A DNA stretch of 64,000 bases from Asparagopsis taxiformis (lineage: Eukaryota; Rhodophyta; Florideophyceae; Bonnemaisoniales; Bonnemaisoniaceae). Position 1 is the stretch's first letter. Each line of letters opens with the position of its first letter. Positions 58,388 to 64,000 of this stretch are shown here, in pieces. Made by a program: the position numbers and the translations under genes. The stretch lies in contig JALQPE010002607.1 in the NCBI GenBank assembly GCA_030407315.1, positions 1 through 64,000 on the forward strand. The letters are read 5' to 3'. Below the pieces are notes generated by a model. The model was not told the origin of the DNA. It saw nothing but the letters and a program-made list of their open reading frames with translations, and ran no database searches.

Positions 58388-58467
58388 GATTAATTTGTTG
58401 CTCAGATGGGTCTATCGAAGATGGTGAGAGAGGAGAGAGCGTCGAGAGAAGAACTTCTGCTATAAGT

Positions 58468-58475
58468 ATTATATA
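58468..58475 (-). promoter_or_regulatory. TATA box of the six-cysteine-module gene
   Basis: TATATAAT on the minus strand, 81 bases upstream of the ATG. Confidence 0.6.
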
Positions 58476-61400
58476 GTTGATTCAAAAGAGAAGTGCCAGC
58501 GCTATCAACCAAAATGATATGTAGTTCTCTGCATAGCTTCTGATTCAACTTTCGCGAGACTGCTGCAAATTGCTCCTGAAAAGCATGCCTCAGGGGTGAT
58601 GCGCTTGGAACTCCAGTTCTGGTGAAAGATCTATACCCTAAATTATGGTGCCTATACAGCAACAAGCATGTTGGAGGTGAGAATTACATTCGCGATGTCT
58701 AAACATACCATCACTAAGCATCAATATTCTACGCTTGAGGATCAATAGTATCTTGAACACAGAGAAATATGTAGCTAGCCTTATTTCAGACAAAGTACAT
58801 CATCCGAGGCCAATTACTGATACATGTGAAACTTTCCTCAATATAGTGCAGATTCAGAACGGCAGCTGGCTAGGCGAGGAAAACGAGGTAGCTTATCTTG
58901 GGGTTAAAAAACAATTAGTGGGGTTTCGTAGTTCTTGTACCTCACGACTGGTTTTAGAAAAGTTATTTAGTACGCTGATTGATGGAAGCAGAAGAGAGTA
59001 TGCTGACGAATGGAGCTTATCCCCAGGCATAAATTGATGACATGATTCGATGACAAGAATCATATTTTCCTCACAGCATTTTGTTTGTTCTATATATAAA
59101 TATAGCACAGGACGATACACTAGATCGATGGTTTCTTTAAAGGTGAATTCATGTCGATGGAAAACTATACCCTTTCGTATTTCTTGGGAAAGTGTTTTTG
59201 GGTTCCGTGATCAAGGTACACCACTATTCGCCGTCGCTCTAGCGCCTGAATTATTTCAGCGATCAAAAAATTCATCGCAGACCCGAAAAGGGGAGAATAA
59301 CTGAGACCAAGGGCCTTCCTGGGTGCAGCACGATAAAAGTCAAGATAGGTAGCTTTGGAGGGGCAGAAGACTGGCAGATCTGGAATAACTTATTGTAACT
59401 TATTTGTAATAGTTTTTATTCTCATGTTAATTGAATTCAAGAACTGATGCATAGGATAGACACCCCCCCCCTGTGCGACGATCTACTCTCTCGAGTGTGG
59501 TGAAATCCACAATGCATTGAGGATTTAAGCTCACGCTTCATGTCTGAGATATGTTTAGATATGAAATATCTGGCACAGTGAATCTAAGATATCTCGTTCG
59601 ACCAACCACAGGCTTTCATAGTGTTTTGTTGGAATGTTTCTGTTTCAGTACACATACGGTTACTAAATTAGTAATTCGAGTTGCGTTCTTTTTGCATTGA
59701 TCATCAATGTGTCGCAAGAAATTTTGTGTCGTGACTTTACCACGTCAGATTTATGAAGAGTAGATTGAATTGCATAGTCAACATGAGCGGGATAAGTGAA
59801 ATTTGGTAGCAGTCGAGACTCTTTTCCATAAATTACTTAATCTGTACGCTTGATACGACAGAAGATTGTGTTGATGTCAACAACTGGTAGCAATTTATAT
59901 AAAAGAACCCAGATGCCCGTCGCAAGATTTGTGTTTCGGGGAACGCGTAATATGGGATGCGTTATCAACCTGCCAGGCTACGGGGGCACAATGTTACCTG
60001 CACATGCGCAAGGAGTTGGAATAAGTGCGGAAGAGATAATTTCAACAATCGCCAGTCTTAGAAATTTTACATTAGAACAATGTGTGACAGGGCATGACAT
60101 CGGTCAAATTTGATTCAGATGCCTGAGGAAGGGAACAAGAGCGTGAAATCATAATGTGTCGAGACGTATCGTGAGAGTCTTTGGTGATGCATCATTTGTT
60201 TACAGGATATCGAGTAAGTCTCATGCGTAATCTGGCGATGACTGCACCTGACAACCTATGACGCACTCGGCGCAGTTTCTGTAATGAAGTAGTGGGGTAA
60301 GGTTCGACACTTTCGACCCCACAGACACTGGTATCGGAGTTGTCAAAAAGGTAAAATGTATACACTCACCTTTCGAAAAATATTTTGGAAACAGTTGAAA
60401 TAGTTTTGTAGAAATCTGTTTTAGTAGATTTTCATGACTACAATTACAGTTGAACTACAAGGGCAAAGTTGTAATTAGTAATGAACTATTCTGTCTAGTA
60501 CTGTCATGCAAGGCCTGGACAGTGCGTTGGACTACGGAATTCTGTGGGTGGAATACTCACGCGCGATTCTATCACTGTGGAAACCAACGTACCATATGGC
60601 GTCAAATCAATCAGCGAATTACTCATGTCCGATGCATAGTTTTGGACGTAGCAGAATGAGGAAATAGTTCTTTCTACAGGGCTCATCACACAACATCAAC
60701 GCATTGAAATGGATGCCAAAGTCGTGTCTAAAGACTCTCTCTTATCTATGATGATATAAACTCGCACGCATCGGTTTACTATTTTTTTGCAAGTCCAGCT
60801 CAAGTGGCATTGCTCATGGTAGCACTAAATCCAATTTGTCGAGGAAGTCAAACACAGAAACTGTAACTGTCGCTAATTGTAATAGAGCAATAGACCATGG
60901 GTATGAAATGGCCTGAGAGGCCATTGCGGGCCATTTGTAAGAGGGCAGCACAGTTTGAGAGCTTAAGGATATCGCATATCTGAAGGCTGTGTTCTACGTC
61001 ATGATAGAGGTAAGAATCTTCAATCAGATTTGTCTCAGATCTAATCTGTTTTTATTCCATGTTTCCGATATAATGTTTGCCGTCGCCTGTACACCACGCA
61101 TTATTTGAAACGTTTGGAGGAACGTTCCTCGACATGACGCCAGCTCATCACTGGTTTTTCATTGGCGACGCGCAACAGTAATTGGCGGCAGAAATGACTG
61201 TCATTAGTACAGTGTTTGAAGGTTTACAGAATGCTGCAGACAATGATGCACAACAAATTTATCCCTACTTACAATACGAATATTGCAAAAGTGGAACAAA
61301 AATGTAGCATATGACCATCCGATCTCTCATTTCAGATATCATAGAGGCTTCTTTTGCAAATTTTATGAGCCTCATGAAAGCTCTTCCTCTTCTCTCCTCA

Positions 61401-61640
61401 TCCTGATAGTTAGATATCACCGTCCTGTCACAATTCATCTAGTAATACCATATCAACTAAATCACATCTGGTCATGACTGTAAAACATCTTACTTACTCC
61501 ATATGTCTCTCTAAACAAATCAGCTGTTCACTTCAAACAATGTTATCGGACATATTTTGGTCGCATCTACCCTCTAGGCTTCTAGAACAACAAGTGCTTT
61601 CTATCTAGCCCCTACCTACAATTTTAACGGAAGTCTGAAG
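58476..61640. other. Long AT-rich interval, nothing supported
   Basis: About 3.2 kb with only short, unconvincing ORFs (the longest about 100 codons at 58735-59037). A C10 run lies at about 59463-59472. No RNA gene or clear repeat seen. Confidence 0.45.
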
Positions 61641-61642
61641 CC

Positions 61643-61649
61643 TATAAAA
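61643..61649 (+). promoter_or_regulatory. TATA box of the secreted Cys protein gene
   Basis: TATAAAA, 104 bases upstream of the ATG at 61747. Confidence 0.65.
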
Positions 61650-61746
61650 GCACCAGTCTTCTGCTGCTCTTCTCTCATTCCCTCACATCTCACTTTTCAA
61701 CCTCATCAGCCAGGCATATAATATCAATAAGTCTTCGAAGTCGACA

Positions 61747-62703
61747 ATGAAGCTCATTGCAACTCTTGCTCTCATTATTTCCGTCGCAGTGCAATGCAAT
61801 GCATGTGCCAATCATGCTCCGCCTCAGATTCCGCAATCGTTTATTGGTACAGTGATTCAAGGTTGTACTCCCAAGGTCATCACCTCAGTTACTCAAATTG
61901 TGCCCGACCCAACAAAATGCAATCTTCCTCTCGCACCAGGTGGTTGCAATCTTTGCGGTCTTCGCCTCTATAAGCCAGAGACGGCCGGAAAATTCCTTGT
62001 CCAACCGCTGAACAGTGACTTTGATACTAGAAATGCGCCTCATGTCCAGGCTACCGAGTGTCGCTGCTCCGACGGCTGCTACTTCCATCGCTCTTCGATT
62101 ACCCAGTTCGGTATCGAACCACTTCCATCCGGTGTCAACGGTCCTCAAGGTTCCTTCTCTGAGCCATTCGCTTGCTATTCTGGAATTTCTATGCCCGGCA
62201 CCGCATTCCAAAGTTCCAATTACACCTTCTTGATTTGGTGCGAGAATGACGGAGGATGTCCGAATGATGTCGTAGCTCGTTACAGTTTCTCAATTCGATT
62301 TGAGCTTCTTAGCCCGAATCGCCCAGCAACCACGAGCAACTTTGTTCCGAAGATCACTTCTCTCCCCCCGACGAAATGTCTCCTAACGGAGTTGTCCAAG
62401 TCAACTGCCAACTTCATCAGGGGCACAGGGGAAGGCCTCCGCGCACAACAGCTCCTGCAACAACTCAACCGGGTAGGAAGCAATGCTCCCCATGCTCTGT
62501 GGGATCCGAATGTATTTCTGGGATTTGCTTCAGACAGAAATGTATTCGTTCTCGCTCCAATGCCGCTAAGCGCAGATGTGGAATCTTGGGTGGTGCAGGC
62601 TCTGGATCTGGTGTCGGCTCTGGATCTGGCAACACTTGTTCAAATGCTCAGCGAGTTTCATCTTGCGTTCGAGCATGCCTCAGCAGCTAGTCTAGTTCTC
62701 TAA
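61747..62703 (+). CDS. Secreted Cys-rich protein; C-terminal six-cysteine module in a shifted frame
   Basis: The open frame of 318 codons starts MKLIATLALIISVAVQCNAC, a clear signal peptide, and continues with a Cys-containing domain (PGGCNLCGLRLYKPETAGKF, ATECRCSDGCYFH, LIWCENDGGCPND). After about residue 205 it loses character. The frame one base earlier, open from about 62314 to 62690, instead reads KQCSPCSVGSECISGICFRQ followed by KC and a further C, the same six-cysteine spacing as in the 56.75-58.39 kb gene, then a Gly/Ser repeat. So the natural product probably changes frame, most simply at the C6 run 62364-62369. I cannot tell a sequencing error from a real mutation. Function unknown; secreted. 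Confidence 0.7.
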   Translation: MKLIATLALIISVAVQCNACANHAPPQIPQSFIGTVIQGCTPKVITSVTQIVPDPTKCNLPLAPGGCNLCGLRLYKPETAGKFLVQPLNSDFDTRNAPHVQATECRCSDGCYFHRSSITQFGIEPLPSGVNGPQGSFSEPFACYSGISMPGTAFQSSNYTFLIWCENDGGCPNDVVARYSFSIRFELLSPNRPATTSNFVPKITSLPPTKCLLTELSKSTANFIRGTGEGLRAQQLLQQLNRVGSNAPHALWDPNVFLGFASDRNVFVLAPMPLSADVESWVVQALDLVSALDLATLVQMLSEFHLAFEHASAASLVL

Positions 62704-63073
62704 ATTGATTCTAAGTGATACCTAGTAGTTTTGAGAAGACTTCGATAGCATCGAATCAGACTATGGCTACGGTTTGGGCATCACCATTCTGATGTGACTG
62801 TAGACAGACAAACTTGAGGTAAACAAGAGGAGAACGTCATTCCTTGAAAACGATACATTAATCTATCCCAGAAGAATGTAGGCAGACCAAAAGTCCCTAC
62901 TAAACCAATACTGAACCAACGGTCTTAGGCAAGATTTCTCCAACTGCAATAAGTTCCTGGTGACAGTACAAACTTTGTCTCTCTTTCCGCCCTTCTCCAG
63001 ACCGCAATCCCGTATTGCAAAAACAGTTTATGGTGGAATTTAATGCTAAGACGCTCCTCACTTCGACGCGTAC
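62704..63073. other. Spacer, nothing supported
   Basis: 3' flank of the secreted protein gene and 5' flank of the tRNA gene. Confidence 0.4.
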
Positions 63074-63147
63074 GCCGGATTAGCTCAGTTGGTTAGAGCG
63101 CGCCCTTCGTAAGGGTGAGGCCGCGAGTTCGACTCTCGCATTCGGCT
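63074..63147 (+). tRNA. tRNA-Thr (anticodon CGT)
   Basis: Complete cloverleaf. The acceptor GCCGGAT pairs with ATTCGGC; the D arm is GCTC/GAGC; the anticodon stem CGCCC/GGGTG encloses the loop TTCGTAA with CGT at 63108-63110; the T arm GCGAG/CTCGC has loop TTCGACT. There is no intron and no encoded CCA. A T5 run at 63151-63155 is the Pol III terminator. Boxes TAGCTCAGTTGG and GAGTTCGACTC fit eukaryotic A and B boxes. Confidence 0.95.
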
Positions 63148-63150
63148 TTA

Positions 63151-63155
63151 TTTTT
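63151..63155 (+). terminator. Pol III terminator
   Basis: TTTTT four bases past the 3' end of the tRNA gene. Confidence 0.8.
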
Positions 63156-63316
63156 CATGGTTATGATACTAAAACGGAATAGTGTATATTTCAGTCACTC
63201 TGCCTCTACATCTTAGATTTCTAAATCCAACCTATGCACAGCCCTCCCACCTTCGGACATTAAACGCGTTCGGCAACTGTTTACCTGTTTCTGTTCGCCA
63301 TGTGATCTGTCGAAGT

Positions 63317-64000
63317 ATGTGAGCGACTCAACGACGCCTTCTTCGCGATTGCGATCCTCCTCTTACAATCTCCTCATCCACCTCAACTCGACTCCCTACT
63401 CCCCTTTCTCATCCCCTTCAACACTGCGCGTGCCTCCTTCACACATGCTGACGCAGATGCCCACGCTCGACCCGCAGCCTCCTTCGCCTCCTCGCTGCGC
63501 TTCTCCCCCAATCGTTTCGATGCCCGTGCTTCGCGAGCGTGTGCGCCCGTTTCCTTTGCAAACGTCCTACGACCGCTCTCGAGCGCTTCGATTCTTTTCT
63601 CCAGCTTTTGGCACAGCGCACAGGGCGTGTTTTCAGTGTGTTCAGGAGTGTCTTGTTTCGTGTGACCGTTTTGCTTCCCGCTTTCTCCAGTCCTGGATTT
63701 GTTTGCATTGTGCTTCTCTCGCTCAGTTTCCAATGCGTCCCTCTCCCGGTCTGCCTCTCGCTGCATGCGACGAGCCTGGCGTCGTGCACGGTGTGCCTTG
63801 CGTTTGCTGACGGATGCGGCGTTGGATAGCTTGATGGCGTCTAGCTGGAGTGATGCGGTGAGCTCGAGGTCGACATCGAGTGAGTGTGCGTGATGGTCGA
63901 TGGTGTCCAGGTCGTCGTCTGGAATGTGGATGTCGTCGGCGATGGGTGGGTAGAGTTCATCGAGTGTTTGGCGGACGAGATGCTTTTCGGTGAGAACGAG
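63317..64000 (-). repeat. Near-identical gene-sized repeat, copy C3 (cut by window edge)
   Basis: Same block as 46443-47784, starting at TATGTGAGCGACTC; runs off the right edge. Confidence 0.85.
63383..64000 (-). CDS. Secreted Cys-rich protein family C copy 3 (partial)
   Basis: C-terminal 205 or so codons of a third copy, with the same helical stretch (RRMQREADRERDALETEREK) and the CALCQKLEKRIEALE segment. The signal peptide and Cys-rich part lie beyond base 64000. The frame is intact as far as seen. Confidence 0.8.
   Translation of the reverse strand, partial: LVLTEKHLVRQTLDELYPPIADDIHIPDDDLDTIDHHAHSLDVDLELTASLQLDAIKLSNAASVSKRKAHRARRQARRMQREADRERDALETEREKHNANKSRTGESGKQNGHTKQDTPEHTENTPCALCQKLEKRIEALESGRRTFAKETGAHAREARASKRLGEKRSEEAKEAAGRAWASASACVKEARAVLKGMRKGSRESS

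Noticed and set aside
58735..59037. 100-codon plus-strand ORF
   Set aside because: No signal, domain, promoter or paralogue; compatible with chance in AT-rich DNA.
1..64000. Bacterial origin of the window because of the DPPY methyltransferase and STAND proteins
   Set aside because: A GT-AG intron, TATA boxes, a tRNA without CCA plus Pol III terminator, a Tc1-like element and heat-shock elements all point to a eukaryote.

Overview
This window looks like nuclear DNA of a gene-compact, intron-poor eukaryote. My best guess is a multicellular red alga. That is an inference from the combination of very long intronless ORFs (up to about 1,580 codons), a single small GT-AG intron, TATA boxes about 80-125 bp upstream of ATGs, a tRNA gene with no encoded CCA followed by a T-run, eukaryotic DDE transposons, plant/animal-type NB-ARC proteins and secreted Cys-rich repeat proteins. 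I cannot prove the species from the sequence.

Layout. (1) 1-3.64 kb: a decayed minus-strand gene that runs off the left edge. Its C-terminal part is a recognisable 2-oxoglutarate/Fe(II) dioxygenase (HxD, distal His, Arg) broken by frameshifts. (2) 3.99-12.2 kb: a segment bounded by roughly 0.3-kb inverted repeats. The left side has expanded into a two-unit higher-order tandem array (883-bp period). The cargo is an upstream ORF followed, through a TGATG overlap, by an unusual fusion of a beta-class DPPY DNA methyltransferase with a SET domain. (3) 12.3-17.8 kb: two convergent long ORFs, a coiled-coil protein and an intact Plavaka-like (KDZ-type) DDE transposase. (4) 18.3-23.4 kb: repeat-rich DNA with perfect and near-perfect palindromes, several tandem arrays and an inverted copy of the first array. 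(5) 25.22-26.79 kb: a complete Tc1-like element with IR/DR ends, TA target duplication and an intact DD34E transposase.

(6) 27.5-42.0 kb: three tandem intronless genes encoding NB-ARC - helical - WD40 - TIR proteins, i.e. APAF1-like STAND sensors with a plant-type TIR effector at the C terminus rather than the N terminus. Their sensor halves have diverged, but the 3' cassette carrying the TIR is almost identical in all three, which points to recent homogenisation or cassette exchange. (7) 42.6-54.7 kb and again at 63.3 kb: a mosaic of duplicated and inverted stress-type genes. It has two small heat-shock proteins with clear heat-shock elements, a family of small Arg-rich helical proteins (two intact, one broken), and three near-identical copies of a secreted Cys-rich/coiled-coil protein. 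(8) 55.3-62.7 kb: a sigma-like glutathione S-transferase with a 12-codon first exon, a secreted protein of ten six-cysteine modules, and a second secreted protein whose six-cysteine module sits in another frame after a C6 run. A tRNA-Thr(CGT) lies at 63.07 kb.

Together the window reads as an accessory, repeat-driven region. The left third consists of mobile elements carrying DNA- and possibly chromatin-modifying enzymes; the middle is a putative innate-immunity cluster; the right third is stress and secreted-protein families that are still being duplicated. The two leads most worth pursuing are the inverted-repeat-bounded methyltransferase-SET element and the exchangeable C-terminal TIR cassette.
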